64,000 nucleotides of DNA from Arthrobacter sp. FW305-BF8. GTDB taxonomy: Bacteria > Actinomycetota > Actinomycetes > Actinomycetales > Micrococcaceae. Under the pieces are notes generated by a model. That model saw nothing but the letters and a program-made list of their open reading frames with translations. It made no database searches and was not told the DNA's origin. The stretch is from positions 2,356,001 through 2,420,000 of the forward strand of contig NZ_CP084561.1 in NCBI RefSeq assembly GCF_021789315.1, in the 5' to 3' direction. Positions 34,493 through 44,014 of the stretch are shown piece after piece. The translations under genes were made by a program, and so were the position numbers. Numbering within the stretch: the stretch's first letter is position 1; each line of letters opens with the position of its first letter.

Positions 34493-35515
34493 TTATGGTG
34501 CGACGTCGATGAGCACCTTACCGATGGTGCCCTGCTCCACAGCGTCGTGTGCTGCACCGGTCGCCCGGAGTGGGAAGCGGGTTAGCGGCAGGCCGTGTTC
34601 TTCACCGACGCGCAACGCGCCGGCCTTCAGCGCCTCGGAGACGGCGGCGACGGCGTGCTGTTTCTGCTCGTCGGTGACCGTGTAGGTGAGGATGAACTGG
34701 TACCGGACGTTCTTCGTCATGCTTTCACGGATGGGAACCGTCACTGATTCCCCTGGATTTGCCGCGTAGATGGCTATGGTTCCGCTTGGCTTGAGCACCT
34801 GCACGCCGGTGTCGATGTTCGCTGGAGCGTTAACGTCGACGATGCTATCGACGCCGCCGGGGGCGGCCTGGCGGACAGCAGTGACAACGTCGTCGGTGCG
34901 GTAGTTGATGACTGTATGGGCTCCGGCTAGGCGTGCGAGTTCAGCTTTCCGGTCTCCGCTGACGGTGGTGATGACGGTTGCTCCGGCCCAGTTGGCGAGC
35001 TGAATGGAAGCGTGCCCCACTGCGCCTGCGCCGCCAGTGACCAGTACCGTGAGTCCCGCCAAGGCTCCGGGGGAGAGCCTGGCAGGGCCGTCCTCGTTCG
35101 CGGTCAGCGCCCGGTGCGCTGTCAGGGCGGGGATACCGACGGACGCACCAGTGTCGAAGGACTCAGCGTCCGGCAGCGGGACTGCTTTGGCCGCCGGTAC
35201 GACGGCATACTCCTGTGCGGTGCCCTCGTTACTGCCCCAGGCGACGTCCCAGAGCCAGACCCGGTCTCCGACACTGAGCCCTGTCACTCCGGATCCGATC
35301 GCGTCGATCACTCCGGCGCCGTCCTGGTTAGGGACCTTCGGCGCTTCCAGGGCGGTGCTTACTCCTCCGCCTGCCCGGGACTTCCAGTCGGTGGGGTTCA
35401 CACCGGAGACGACCACGCGGACCCGGACCTCATCCGTGCCGGGATGAGTCAGCGGTTTGTCCTGAAGCTTCAGCACTGAGGACGAACCTGTTTCTTCGTA
35501 CACAATCGCTTTCAC
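34493..35515 (-). CDS. Zinc-independent medium-chain NADPH:quinone oxidoreductase
   Basis: A 340-aa MDR-family reductase. The GroES-like N-domain contains VSGVNPTDWK and the NADPH-binding Rossmann domain has the motif VTGGAGAVGHASIQLA. The zinc-binding cysteines of alcohol dehydrogenases are absent, as in quinone oxidoreductases. It probably reduces quinones or enals with NADPH. It is a single gene. The pntB remnant lies just beyond its 3' end. Confidence 0.9.
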   Translation of the reverse strand: MKAIVYEETGSSSVLKLQDKPLTHPGTDEVRVRVVVSGVNPTDWKSRAGGGVSTALEAPKVPNQDGAGVIDAIGSGVTGLSVGDRVWLWDVAWGSNEGTAQEYAVVPAAKAVPLPDAESFDTGASVGIPALTAHRALTANEDGPARLSPGALAGLTVLVTGGAGAVGHASIQLANWAGATVITTVSGDRKAELARLAGAHTVINYRTDDVVTAVRQAAPGGVDSIVDVNAPANIDTGVQVLKPSGTIAIYAANPGESVTVPIRESMTKNVRYQFILTYTVTDEQKQHAVAAVSEALKAGALRVGEEHGLPLTRFPLRATGAAHDAVEQGTIGKVLIDVAP

Positions 35516-35823
35516 GTCTTCTCCAATGAGTCGGGTTACCCGTGGTCGGCCTTACGGAACCAACCTATCGAAGGACGGTGGCCCACTGCCGGTATCTTTG
35601 CACCCCAATCATGGCGCCGTATCGAGTGGACTATTGCAGGCGCGAAGGGTCGTTGAAATCGAGCGGCGGATTTCTCCGCGAATCAACGCTTAGCCAATGT
35701 CGTGCGCCGGACTCCGGCTGGCCTGAGAGAACGCTGATACGAAGCGAAGCGATGGCGTACGGTGCAGCGGATCTTTCACGGAGCGAATGGCGGCCCACCT
35801 CGGGCACGTGTTCTCCCTACCTT
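35516..35823. other. Intergenic, no feature found
   Basis: About 300 bases between the quinone reductase start and the ligase stop. No gene, repeat or hairpin stands out. Confidence 0.35.
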
Positions 35824-37356
35824 TCAGCCCGGTGGGGTACGGAGCAGGGCGCGCAAGGTCTGGATGGTGTCGGCCTCCGCGGCCGTCTTGTCGTCGCGGT
35901 AGCGCTTGACGCGCGCGAACCGAAGGGCGATTCCACCCGGATATCGGGGAGATTTCTGGACGCCGTCGATGGCGATCTCGACCACGGTGACCGGCTCGGT
36001 CCACACCGTACCCGCCGTACGCCGCACCTCCAACTCCTGAAACCTTTCGGTCTGCCATTGCAGCAGCGCGTCGGTGAGGCCCTTGAAAGTCTTGCCCACC
36101 ATCACGTAACCGCCAGGTTCGCCGAACTCGCCAACAGGGTCCAGGGCTCCGAGGTGCAGATTCGACAGCAGCCCGGTGCGCCGTCCTGACCCCCATTCGC
36201 AGGCGAGCACCACCAGGTCGTAGGTGAGCACGGGCTTCACCTTGATCCAGTTCGAACCCCGCCGCCCGGCGGCGTAGGCAGAGCCCACCGCCTTCACGAC
36301 CACGCCCTCATGGCCGGCGGCCAGCGCATCGCGTGACACTGACTCGGCAACAGCCGCATCCGCAGTGATTTTCCCCGGGATGCGGTGACCGGGGGCGATG
36401 CGCTCGAGCACGCCGATGCGTGTGGACAACGGCTCGTCGAGCAGGTCGCGCCCGTCAATGTGCAGCACGTCGAAGAACCACGGATGCAGCAGCGTGGCGC
36501 GCGCCGCGTTCGCCCCGAACCGGGACATGGTCTCCTGGAACGGCCGGGGGCCGCCGTCCTCGTCAAGGGCCAGGGTCTCGCCGTCGAGAATCACATCGCG
36601 CACGGGCAGTCCGCGCACCACCTCTACCACCTCAGGCAGCCGGTGGGTCACCTCCGCCAGGGTGCGGGTGTAGATGCGCACGTCGTCGCCGGCACGGTGC
36701 ACCTGGATGCGTGCGCCGTCGAGCTTGTATTCCACCGACGCTTCCCCCGTCGCCTCCAGCGCCTCACTAGCACTCGCCGCGGTTGCGGCGAGCATGGGCT
36801 GCACGGGACGCCCGACGACGAGGCCGACCGCGTCAAGCTGGGCGGCGGTGCCTGTAATCGCCAGCAGGGCGGTCCCGCCGAGATCACCGGAGAGCATCGC
36901 TGCGCGGCGTACGGCCTCGAGGGGCCGGCCGGCGGCGCGGGCGACCGCATCCGTCAGTACGCCCTCGAGTGCGCCGGTACGAAGTTCTCCGAGCAGCACG
37001 CCGGCGATGAAGGCCTGCTCTCGTTCGGTGGCTTCCGCCATCAGAGTCCGAAGGGTGGCGGCGCGTTCCACCGTCGAGCCAGCGCCTGCGGCTGCCAGCA
37101 GCCGATCCAATGCAAGGTCGAGGTGCGCGATGGTGAGAGTCGGCTCAGGCGCGGGCTCGCTCCTTGCTGTCCTTATGCCGCTCCAGCCGATCCCGACTCG
37201 GCCCTGGCGAGGCTTAGCGGTGAGCAAGCCGACCGCCGTCGGGATGTCCGCGGGGTCGAGCCGGAGCAGCAGGCCTGCCAGTTCGTTGACCTTGGCGAGC
37301 CGGGAGCGAGTGGCCGCGACGGCTTCCGAGGTCCTCACGAGCTCATCGAGCAGCAT
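35824..37356 (-). CDS. ATP-dependent DNA ligase (LigB type)
   Basis: A 510-aa ligase. The N-terminal DNA-binding domain is followed by the adenylation domain with the nucleotidyl Lys motif EYKLDGARIQVH, then motifs YTRTL, ILDGETLAL, FFDVLHIDG, EGVVVKAVG and the motif V region NWIKVKP. It seals nicks using ATP and probably acts in repair next to the essential NAD-dependent LigA (not in the window). The ATG at 37356 gives the conserved start MLLDELVRTSEAVAATRSR. Longer in-frame extensions are the complement of the neighbouring gene. Confidence 0.93.
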   Translation of the reverse strand: MLLDELVRTSEAVAATRSRLAKVNELAGLLLRLDPADIPTAVGLLTAKPRQGRVGIGWSGIRTARSEPAPEPTLTIAHLDLALDRLLAAAGAGSTVERAATLRTLMAEATEREQAFIAGVLLGELRTGALEGVLTDAVARAAGRPLEAVRRAAMLSGDLGGTALLAITGTAAQLDAVGLVVGRPVQPMLAATAASASEALEATGEASVEYKLDGARIQVHRAGDDVRIYTRTLAEVTHRLPEVVEVVRGLPVRDVILDGETLALDEDGGPRPFQETMSRFGANAARATLLHPWFFDVLHIDGRDLLDEPLSTRIGVLERIAPGHRIPGKITADAAVAESVSRDALAAGHEGVVVKAVGSAYAAGRRGSNWIKVKPVLTYDLVVLACEWGSGRRTGLLSNLHLGALDPVGEFGEPGGYVMVGKTFKGLTDALLQWQTERFQELEVRRTAGTVWTEPVTVVEIAIDGVQKSPRYPGGIALRFARVKRYRDDKTAAEADTIQTLRALLRTPPG

Positions 37357-37419
37357 GGCACCAGTCTGCCACGGCCGCTGGCTATGGACAGCGGCTGGAC
37401 CCTGATCCAGAATGGGCCC

Positions 37420-38022
37420 GTGGGAATCATCGTCGCCAACCTGTTTGTCACCCTCGACGGCGTCTACCAGGCCCCGGGCGGCAGCGAAGAAGATACCGCG
37501 GGCGGATTCGCCTTCGGTGGCTGGCAGGCGCCGGTGTCCGACGACGAGGCCGGCGCTGCCATCGGCCAGGAGATCGGCCGCATCGACGCCCTGCTCGTCG
37601 GCCGGAAGACCTACGAGATTTTTGCGGCGTACTGGCCGCACCAGTCCGGCGAGATCGGCGGCACGCTCAACCGAGTGCCCAAGTTTGTCGTCTCCCATTC
37701 ACTGGCTGCTCCGGCGTGGGCGGGCACCAAGGTGCTGCCAGATGCTGCGTCAGCGGGCCGGCTCCGTGAAGAGTTCGACGAGGTGCACATGTTCGGCAGC
37801 GGCGTCCTCATCCGGTCGCTGCTGGCGGCGGACCTGCTGGACCGCCTCCACCTGTGGCTTTATCCGCTCACCCTCGGGCAGGGCAAGCGCATCTTCGACG
37901 CCGGGACCGTCCCCGCCTCCTTCCGCCTCGCCGAGCCGGCGCGCACCTTCCCGAAGGGGGCAGTGTCGTTGGTCTACGAGCGCGCGGGCAGCGTGGCGAC
38001 GCAGGACATGCCGGACGCCTGA
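37420..38022 (+). CDS. RibD C-terminal / dihydrofolate reductase-like protein (first of three)
   Basis: A 200-aa protein of the DHFR-fold family. The start GTG at 37420 gives the usual VGIIVANLFVTLDGV. An ATG at 37384 is possible but adds 12 nonconserved residues. Other family marks are LLVGRKTYEIFAAYW and the C-terminal HMFGSGVLIRSLLAADLLD. Members bind NADPH; the substrates of these stand-alone forms are mostly unknown. It runs divergently from the DNA ligase. A strong terminator follows at 38122-38164. Confidence 0.88.
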   Translation: MGIIVANLFVTLDGVYQAPGGSEEDTAGGFAFGGWQAPVSDDEAGAAIGQEIGRIDALLVGRKTYEIFAAYWPHQSGEIGGTLNRVPKFVVSHSLAAPAWAGTKVLPDAASAGRLREEFDEVHMFGSGVLIRSLLAADLLDRLHLWLYPLTLGQGKRIFDAGTVPASFRLAEPARTFPKGAVSLVYERAGSVATQDMPDA

Positions 38023-38121
38023 CGGTGATCGGCCCGTTTCAGACGACAGCTGCAGCTGGTCATTGGCCTTTCGCTGCATGTAGCCGCACATCGCGGCGAA
38101 CTGACCCGAGGGCATGGCAGC

Positions 38122-38164
38122 AGTACGAACCCCGTCCTTGGGGACAGGGCTCGTACTCGTTTTT
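38122..38164 (+). terminator. Rho-independent terminator after the RibD-like gene
   Basis: A long stem: AGTACGA (38122-38128) pairs perfectly with TCGTACT (38151-38157). An inner stem CCCCGTCC/GGACAGGG with one mismatch closes a TTGG loop, and a T-run follows at 38160-38164. It is oriented to end the plus-strand gene. The symmetrical stem could also affect the convergent dehydrogenase gene. Confidence 0.8.
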
Positions 38165-38332
38165 GCGTTGGACGTGCCGTTGGCGAGCTGAAACAGATCC
38201 CACTCCGGGGCCAATCACGCTGGTTCGTGCGAGCTTCTCAGGCGCGCCCTGCGCACCTGTCATGCTGAAGCTCGGCCGGCACTGCACTCCAGGTCCGCCG
38301 GGTATCGCGTTTCCGGTCGGGCCCGTACACCA

Positions 38333-39292
38333 CTAGTCGATCGGCGTGGGCGGCTGCTCGCCGCGGAGTACGGCGAGCGTGTTGTCGGCGGCGAGTACTG
38401 CCATGGCGGTGCGCGTCTCGACGGTGGCCGAGCCGAGGTGAGGCACGAGTGTCACGTTTTCCAGGTCGAGCAACTCGGGGTGGACCTGCGGCTCCTTCTC
38501 GAAGACGTCAAGCCCGGCGCCCGCGATGACGCCTTCGCGCAGCGCGGCGGCGAGGGCCGCTTCGTCGACGATCGGTCCGCGTGCGGTGTTGACGAGGTAG
38601 GTGGAGCTCTTCATCGCTGAAAGCTGCTCGGCGCCGATCAGATGGTGCGTTGCCGGTCCGTAAGGGCAGTGCAGCGAAATGACATCGGAAACAGTCAGCA
38701 GCTCGTCGAGGTCGACCCGGCGGGCGCCCAGTTCCGCGGCGATCGCGGGATCGATCTCGCTGCGCGACTGGTAGACGATGTCCATGCCGAAGGCCTTGGC
38801 GCGGCGTGCTGTCGCCTGGCCGATGCCGCCCATGCCGACGACGCCGAGGGTCTTGCCCTGCAGGCTGGACCCGAGCAGGAAGAACATGCCCCACTTCCAC
38901 GGCTGGCCGGCGCGGATGAGCCGTTCGCCCTCGCCGAGGCGGCGGGTTGCCATCAGGATGAGCCCGAACGCGATGTCGGCGGTGGCCTCGGTGAGCACGC
39001 CGGGGGTGTTGGTGGCGATGATGCCACGTCCGGTGCAGGCGGGCACGTCGATGTTGTCGTAGCCGACGGCGACGTTGGAGACGACCTTGAGCTGCGGGCC
39101 CGCGGCGTCGAGCAGCTCGCCGTCGATACGTTCGGTGAGGAGGCTCACGATGGCATCGGCCCCGGCCACGCGGCGCAGCAGCTCCTCGCGGCTGATCGAT
39201 TCCGTTCCGGTCCATGCATCGACCTCGTGCTCGGCACGAAGCTTTTCCAGCGCTGCGTCGGGCACCCTGCCCGTAACGACTACCCGGCTCAT
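38333..39292 (-). CDS. D-2-hydroxyacid dehydrogenase (glyoxylate/hydroxypyruvate reductase-like)
   Basis: A 319-aa NAD(P)-dependent dehydrogenase. The Rossmann motif GVVGMGGIGQATARR and the signature NTARGPIVDEAAL are present, as is the catalytic His region LVPHLGSATVETR. It reduces glyoxylate, hydroxypyruvate or similar 2-oxoacids. The ATG at 39292 overlaps the aminotransferase stop, so the two are co-translated. The aminotransferase might supply the 2-oxoacid. Confidence 0.9.
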   Translation of the reverse strand: MSRVVVTGRVPDAALEKLRAEHEVDAWTGTESISREELLRRVAGADAIVSLLTERIDGELLDAAGPQLKVVSNVAVGYDNIDVPACTGRGIIATNTPGVLTEATADIAFGLILMATRRLGEGERLIRAGQPWKWGMFFLLGSSLQGKTLGVVGMGGIGQATARRAKAFGMDIVYQSRSEIDPAIAAELGARRVDLDELLTVSDVISLHCPYGPATHHLIGAEQLSAMKSSTYLVNTARGPIVDEAALAAALREGVIAGAGLDVFEKEPQVHPELLDLENVTLVPHLGSATVETRTAMAVLAADNTLAVLRGEQPPTPID

Positions 39293-40488
39293 GCGGTCAC
39301 GATCCATTCGCGCAGCCGTCCGAGGCCCTCGCGGATAGATGACGCCTCGATGCCCGAGTAGGCGAGCCGGATGTACTGCCGGTCCTCACCGGGCAGGCGC
39401 CGGCCGAAATGCTCCCGGGTGCAGAAGGAGACGCCTGTCTTGTACAGGGCGTCCGAGGCGAAGTCGCCGACTGCCGTGTAGCCCATGCGCTCCATGACCT
39501 CGGTGACGTCGGGGAACAGGTAGAACGTCGACTGCGGCACGGCGACGTGCATGCCGGGGATGGAGTTCACTAGCTCGCAGGCGGTGTCGCGGCGCGTCTG
39601 CAGGGTGTCAAGCATCTGCTGCACGGAATCCTGGGGGCCTTGGAGCGCTTCGACGCCGGCCCACTGCACGTAGTGAGTGGTGCAGGACTCGTCGTTGGTG
39701 TTCAGCGTGCTGAGCACCTGGGCGATCTCGCGCGGGGCGACGGCGCAGCCCAGGCGTGAGCCGGTCATGGCGAACTTCTTGCTGAACGTGTAGAGGATGA
39801 CGGTGCGCTCGGCCATGCCGGGAATCGATGTGATCGAGCTCGAGACGCCCTCGTAGCGGGTCTCGAAGTAGGCCTCGTCGGAGAGTACCCAGAGGTCGTG
39901 TTCGATCGCGAGCTGTGCGATGGCCTCGCGCTCGGCTGCGGTCGACTCGGCAGAGATGGGGTTCTGCAGGTCGTTGTAGATGATGGCGGCAGTGTTCGGG
40001 GTGATCGAGGCGCGGATCTGCTCAAGGTCGATCGCGAAGCCCGTGCTCGTGGGCACGTAGCGGTACGGCACGGCGGTGCCGCCGAGGTACTCGATCTGCG
40101 ATTCGTAGATAGGGAAGCCGGGGTTGGGGTAGAGCACTTCCTGGCCGGGGTTCATGACCGCCTGCAGGAACTTCGTGATGACGGGCTTGCCGCCGGTCAT
40201 CACCACCACGTTCTCGGGGGAGAACTGGACACCGCGGCGCGAGCCTATGTCGTCGGCAAGGGCCTCACGCAGTTGCGGGATGCCGGGCCCGGGGCAGTAG
40301 CCCGTGTAGCCGTCCGCGATGGCCCGGTTCATCGCTTCCACGATGTTCGGAGCAGTGGGGATGTTTATATCGCCGAGGTGGAAGGGGTACACCAGGTTCC
40401 CCTTTGCCTTCCAGGCGGCGGCTGCCTGTGCGACGCTGAAGGCGGTTTCGGTGCCCAGGCGTTCGAGCCGGTGCGCGAGCTTCTGCAT
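39289..40488 (-). CDS. PLP-dependent aminotransferase, class I/II
   Basis: A 399-aa fold-type I aminotransferase. Motifs: GPGIPQLREALAD, NDLQNPISAEST, LSDEAYFETRYEG and the PLP Lys in YTFSKKFAMTGSRLG. It resembles aspartate/alanine-type transaminases. The ATG at 40488 is preferred over one at 40506. It is the first gene of a two-gene unit with the hydroxyacid dehydrogenase. The substrate is not determinable from sequence alone. Confidence 0.9.
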   Translation of the reverse strand: MQKLAHRLERLGTETAFSVAQAAAAWKAKGNLVYPFHLGDINIPTAPNIVEAMNRAIADGYTGYCPGPGIPQLREALADDIGSRRGVQFSPENVVVMTGGKPVITKFLQAVMNPGQEVLYPNPGFPIYESQIEYLGGTAVPYRYVPTSTGFAIDLEQIRASITPNTAAIIYNDLQNPISAESTAAEREAIAQLAIEHDLWVLSDEAYFETRYEGVSSSITSIPGMAERTVILYTFSKKFAMTGSRLGCAVAPREIAQVLSTLNTNDESCTTHYVQWAGVEALQGPQDSVQQMLDTLQTRRDTACELVNSIPGMHVAVPQSTFYLFPDVTEVMERMGYTAVGDFASDALYKTGVSFCTREHFGRRLPGEDRQYIRLAYSGIEASSIREGLGRLREWIVTA

Positions 40489-40541
40489 GCTTGTTCTACT
40501 CCTCATCGAGTTGACGATCGATTCTCAGGCGAACCCATAAG

Positions 40542-40572
40542 TAATATATGCCGGAGAACAGAACTAATATAT
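40542..40572 (-). promoter_or_regulatory. AT-rich direct repeat upstream of the aminotransferase, possible promoter/operator
   Basis: The octamer TAATATAT occurs at 40542-40549 and 40565-40572, exactly 23 bases apart, in otherwise GC-rich DNA. It lies 55-85 bases upstream of the aminotransferase start. On the minus strand each copy reads ATATATTA and could serve as a -10 element or a regulator site. No experimental analogue is known to me. Confidence 0.35.
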
Positions 40573-40712
40573 CAGAGTCGGTGTGATTCGGCATACAGTA
40601 GGCGGCTGTATGGTGAGCGCATTTAACCTGCGGGTTTAGCAGCGCCAGTGCCGAGGACAGTCGGAGTGGAACAACGCGGGTGACCGGCCACGAACACTTC
40701 GGTTTAGCCGGG

Positions 40713-42506
40713 TCAACGCACAATGGTGCGGTGACCGGCATCCAGGCGCCGAGTCCAGCCGCGTGAGTCGAGATATTCCAGCAGCGGAACCGCGACCCGT
40801 CGTGTTGTGCCGAGCACTTGGCGTGCCTGGCTCGTGGTGAATGGCTGCTCCAAGCGGGCCAGCTCGCGCATGGCAAGGGCCGGCGCCGTAGGCAGTAGCA
40901 CCACCCCGTCGCGCAACCGCAGCAAGCGTCCAGCGCGCTCGGCGGCAGCCAGCTCGCGCACGCCCAAGCCCAGCGTGGCCAACTCATCGGCTTCCGGGGC
41001 ATGGAACGCGTCTGCGGCAAGCCTGCGCTCCAACTCGGCGACAGCGGACCCGGCGGCGCCAAGGTTGGCATGGCTGCCGGGCAGCCGGACGTGGCCGCCC
41101 TCCTGTTCCAGGCCTGCATCGCGCACGACGGGGGCAAGAAGCCTCTCATCGGGCAGCTCGAGCAGATGCCGCGCCGCACCCTGCGAAAGTCCCGGTGCCA
41201 AGGGATCGCGCTCAAGCAGCACCCCGAGGGCCGTGCGCAGCCGGTGCTGCCATGCCTCGAAGAGGGGAGCATGTACCCACCAGTCGCCGAAAACAAAGAC
41301 GCCGGACGGCGCCTCTGCGTCGTGCGCAGGCAGCAGCCCGAGCCGACGCAGGTGTTGTTCCTGGACCGCCCCGCGGCCCGCCACTTCACCCAGCACGTCG
41401 CCGGCGGCGTCCAGGCCTGCGAGCCGCTCCGCCCAGTGGACACCGTCGCCGCGCCGCCGCAAGGCCGGGGGATCGGCGTCGAGGATCTGCGCTCCGCCCA
41501 GCACGGAGCGGCTCCCGGGGTCGCGCAGCACCAGCCGGTCACCAAGGACGAGCGGCAGGCGCCTGTCCAGCACGAGCCGGGCGTGGTCGGCACCAAAGGG
41601 ACGCAGCCGGGCTGGCACGGCCGCAGTACCGGCATGCACCATGATCTGCTCCGGCACATCCGTATAAGGCACACCGGTAGTTCGGTGGATGCCCATGACG
41701 CCCGTGATGGGCCATGCCTCGGGGGTAAGCAGAGCGTCTCCGCGGCGGATCTCGGCGGCGGAGACGTCACGCAGGTTCAGCGCAACCCTGTTGACAGGTC
41801 CCAGCGAGGGGTATGAGGTATCGCGGCTTTGAAGGCCACGGACCACTACGGGCCGCGAACCATCGTGGCCCAGCAGCTGCAGCCGGTCACCCTGTACGAG
41901 CGTTCCGGCTGCCAGTGTTCCGGTCACCACCGTTCCGGAACCGGTGATGGTAAAGGAGCGGTCCACCCACAATCGGAGCCGCCCTGTGGTGGTGGGGGAA
42001 GGCACGCCGGCCAGCACACCGTCGAGCGTGGCACGCAATTCCGCCAGGCCGGTACCCTCGGTGGCAGACACTGCAACTGCGGGCGCGTTCTGCAGACCTG
42101 TTCCGGCCAGCTCTCTGCGGGTCCGGGCCAGCACGTCAGCAACCCGCCCTGGCGCCAGGTCCACCCTGCTGAGGACAACGACGCCGTACTCAATCCCCAA
42201 CGCAGCGATGGCGTCCCGGTGATCGCTGGACTGCGCCTGCCAGCCCTCATCGGCGGCGACGACGAAGCAGACGACGGGCGCCGGCCCGATTCCGGCCAGC
42301 ATGTTGCCGAGGAAGCGTTCGTGGCCCGGTACGTCCACGAAGGCAACATCCTGCCCGGATGGCAACGTGGTCCAGGCATAACCCAAGTCGATGGTCAGGC
42401 CGCGCCGCCTCTCTTCCTCCCAACGGTCTGGCTCCATGCCGGTAAGCGCGCGCACCAGCGTGCTCTTACCGCAATCGACATGTCCGGCGGTGGCAACGAC
42501 ATGCAC
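40713..42506 (-). CDS. selB: Selenocysteine-specific elongation factor SelB
   Basis: A 597-aa GTPase that delivers Sec-tRNA-Sec to UGA codons followed by a SECIS hairpin. The G domain shows GHVDCGKSTLVRALTG, DVPGHERF and the remaining G motifs. Domains II and III follow, and a C-terminal region of winged helices (~residues 380-597) is expected to bind the SECIS RNA. The start codon is GTG at 42506, three bases after the selA stop. Length is normal. The complete sel set plus a UGA-containing fdh gene in this window makes function very likely. Confidence 0.95.
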   Translation of the reverse strand: MHVVATAGHVDCGKSTLVRALTGMEPDRWEEERRRGLTIDLGYAWTTLPSGQDVAFVDVPGHERFLGNMLAGIGPAPVVCFVVAADEGWQAQSSDHRDAIAALGIEYGVVVLSRVDLAPGRVADVLARTRRELAGTGLQNAPAVAVSATEGTGLAELRATLDGVLAGVPSPTTTGRLRLWVDRSFTITGSGTVVTGTLAAGTLVQGDRLQLLGHDGSRPVVVRGLQSRDTSYPSLGPVNRVALNLRDVSAAEIRRGDALLTPEAWPITGVMGIHRTTGVPYTDVPEQIMVHAGTAAVPARLRPFGADHARLVLDRRLPLVLGDRLVLRDPGSRSVLGGAQILDADPPALRRRGDGVHWAERLAGLDAAGDVLGEVAGRGAVQEQHLRRLGLLPAHDAEAPSGVFVFGDWWVHAPLFEAWQHRLRTALGVLLERDPLAPGLSQGAARHLLELPDERLLAPVVRDAGLEQEGGHVRLPGSHANLGAAGSAVAELERRLAADAFHAPEADELATLGLGVRELAAAERAGRLLRLRDGVVLLPTAPALAMRELARLEQPFTTSQARQVLGTTRRVAVPLLEYLDSRGWTRRLDAGHRTIVR

Positions 42507-42509
42507 TGC

Positions 42510-43841
42510 TTAGCCCGCCCTGCCTGCATCCGCAGGGTCGAGGGTTGCCAGGGCGCGGCGTACCGCGTCGAGAATCCGGTCATCGTCCCCTTCGGGCACG
42601 CAGCGCAGATCGACCAGGCACGAGCCGTCGTGGACGCGCGGAAGCACAGCCGGGTGGCCGGCACGCAAGGGCCCCGCGAGCTCTGCTGGAAGCCGGACCG
42701 CCCATCCCGGCAGGTGAACACCGGGCGCTCCGCCGCCGCCGACCCGGCCATCGTGCGCCACGACAGGCACCCGCAGGGCCTCGGCGAGCCGGTCGGTACG
42801 GCTCCGCAGGTGTCCCAAGTCCGCGTGCAACGCCTGGACAACCGGCGGTGGTCCGCCCGCGAGCGTCGCCTCCAGCGCGGCGAGGGCAAGTTTGTCCGCA
42901 CGGACGGCACGGGCAAGCGGGTGGCGCGCCAACCGGGTGATGACCTCTGCGCTACCGAGCAGCAAACCGGCCTGGGGGCCGCCCAGCAGTTTGTCACCGC
43001 TGGCGATGACGACGTCGGCCCCGCTTGCCAACGCGGTGGCGGCATCCGGTTCTTCGGGCAGGTGCGGATCGGGCGCCAGCAGTCCACTGCCCAGGTCGGC
43101 CACGAGTGCAACCCCGTGCGCCGCGGTCAGCGAGCTCAGTTCGCCCAGTGGAACGGCGGAGGTGAATCCATCCACCCGGAAGTTGCTCGGGTGGACCTTG
43201 AGTACGCAGCCGGTGGCCGGTCCGAGGGCGCTGGCGTAGTCCCGCAGGTGCGTCCGGTTGGTCGTGCCCACCTCGTGCAGGGTCGCGCCCGTCGATTCGA
43301 TGAGGTCCGGCAACCGGAAACCGGCACCGATCTCAACCAGTTCCCCGCGGCTCACCACGACCTCCCGGCCGGCGGCGAGGGCCGTGGTGGCCAGCACCAG
43401 CGCGGCAGCCCCGTTGTTGACCACCAGCGCGTCCTCCGCAGCGGGACACGCGGCGAGCAATGCAGCCCGGGCACCGGCGCCGCGGCGGGAGCGGTTGCCC
43501 GTTGCCAGATCGAGTTCCACGTCCACGTAGCCGCTGGCTGCGACAAGTGCTTCAACGGCACCGGCGGAAAGCGGGGCGCGACCAAGGTTGGTATGGACGA
43601 TGACGCCAGTTGCGTTGAGCACCGGCCGCAGGGTTGTCGCGGTACGAGTAGCGACGGCGGCCAGCAGGGCCGGTTCCACCTGGGCGGGAGCGAGCTCACC
43701 GCGCCGCGCCTGCTCCTGGGCTTCCTGGACGAGTTCGCGGATGACGCGTCCACTCAGGCGCTTCCCGGCTCTGCGGACGGCCGGCAGGGCCAGCAGATCA
43801 TCGGTGCGCGGAATTAGGCGGCGGGGATCGACCTGGTCCAC
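42510..43841 (-). CDS. selA: L-seryl-tRNA(Sec) selenium transferase SelA
   Basis: A 443-aa PLP enzyme converting Ser-tRNA-Sec to Sec-tRNA-Sec with selenophosphate. The PLP-binding Lys sits in SGDKLLGGPQAG. Other conserved segments are NATGVIVHTNLGRAPLS and NNGAAALVLA. It lies between selB and the tRNA-Sec gene (36 bases upstream), so selA and selB may be expressed from a promoter within or before the tRNA gene. Confidence 0.95.
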   Translation of the reverse strand: MDQVDPRRLIPRTDDLLALPAVRRAGKRLSGRVIRELVQEAQEQARRGELAPAQVEPALLAAVATRTATTLRPVLNATGVIVHTNLGRAPLSAGAVEALVAASGYVDVELDLATGNRSRRGAGARAALLAACPAAEDALVVNNGAAALVLATTALAAGREVVVSRGELVEIGAGFRLPDLIESTGATLHEVGTTNRTHLRDYASALGPATGCVLKVHPSNFRVDGFTSAVPLGELSSLTAAHGVALVADLGSGLLAPDPHLPEEPDAATALASGADVVIASGDKLLGGPQAGLLLGSAEVITRLARHPLARAVRADKLALAALEATLAGGPPPVVQALHADLGHLRSRTDRLAEALRVPVVAHDGRVGGGGAPGVHLPGWAVRLPAELAGPLRAGHPAVLPRVHDGSCLVDLRCVPEGDDDRILDAVRRALATLDPADAGRAG

Positions 43842-43877
43842 AGTCCCTCCTCGTACCGCCTCGTGCCCGTCGGTGGT

Positions 43878-43972
43878 TGGCGGAGGCGGACGGGAATCGA
43901 ACCCGCCAGGCCGAGATACTCGGCCTCACCGGTTTTGAAGACCGGGGGGCCCACCAGGACCCGGACGCCACC
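43878..43972 (-). tRNA. selC: tRNA-Sec (anticodon UCA)
   Basis: A 95-nt tRNA with a long extra arm. The anticodon stem-loop is CCGGT-CTTCAAA-ACCGG with anticodon TCA. The D arm is a 6-bp stem with 4-base loop (GGGTCC-TGGT-GGGCCC). The variable arm is AGGCCGA-GTATC-TCGGCCT. The T arm is GCGGG-TTCGATT-CCCGT and the 3' end is GCCA. These are the traits of bacterial tRNA-Sec. The 8-bp acceptor stem as read (GGTGGCGT against CCGCCTCC) contains a T-T mismatch at position 3 and a T-C at position 8. Confidence 0.93.
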
Positions 43973-44014
43973 GCGTTCAATTTAGCAGATTGCCCACGGG
44001 GGTACGCTAGGGAC

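Noticed and set aside
40496..41770. Trp/Cys-rich long frame in selB
   Set aside because: Out-of-frame shadow of the selB gene.
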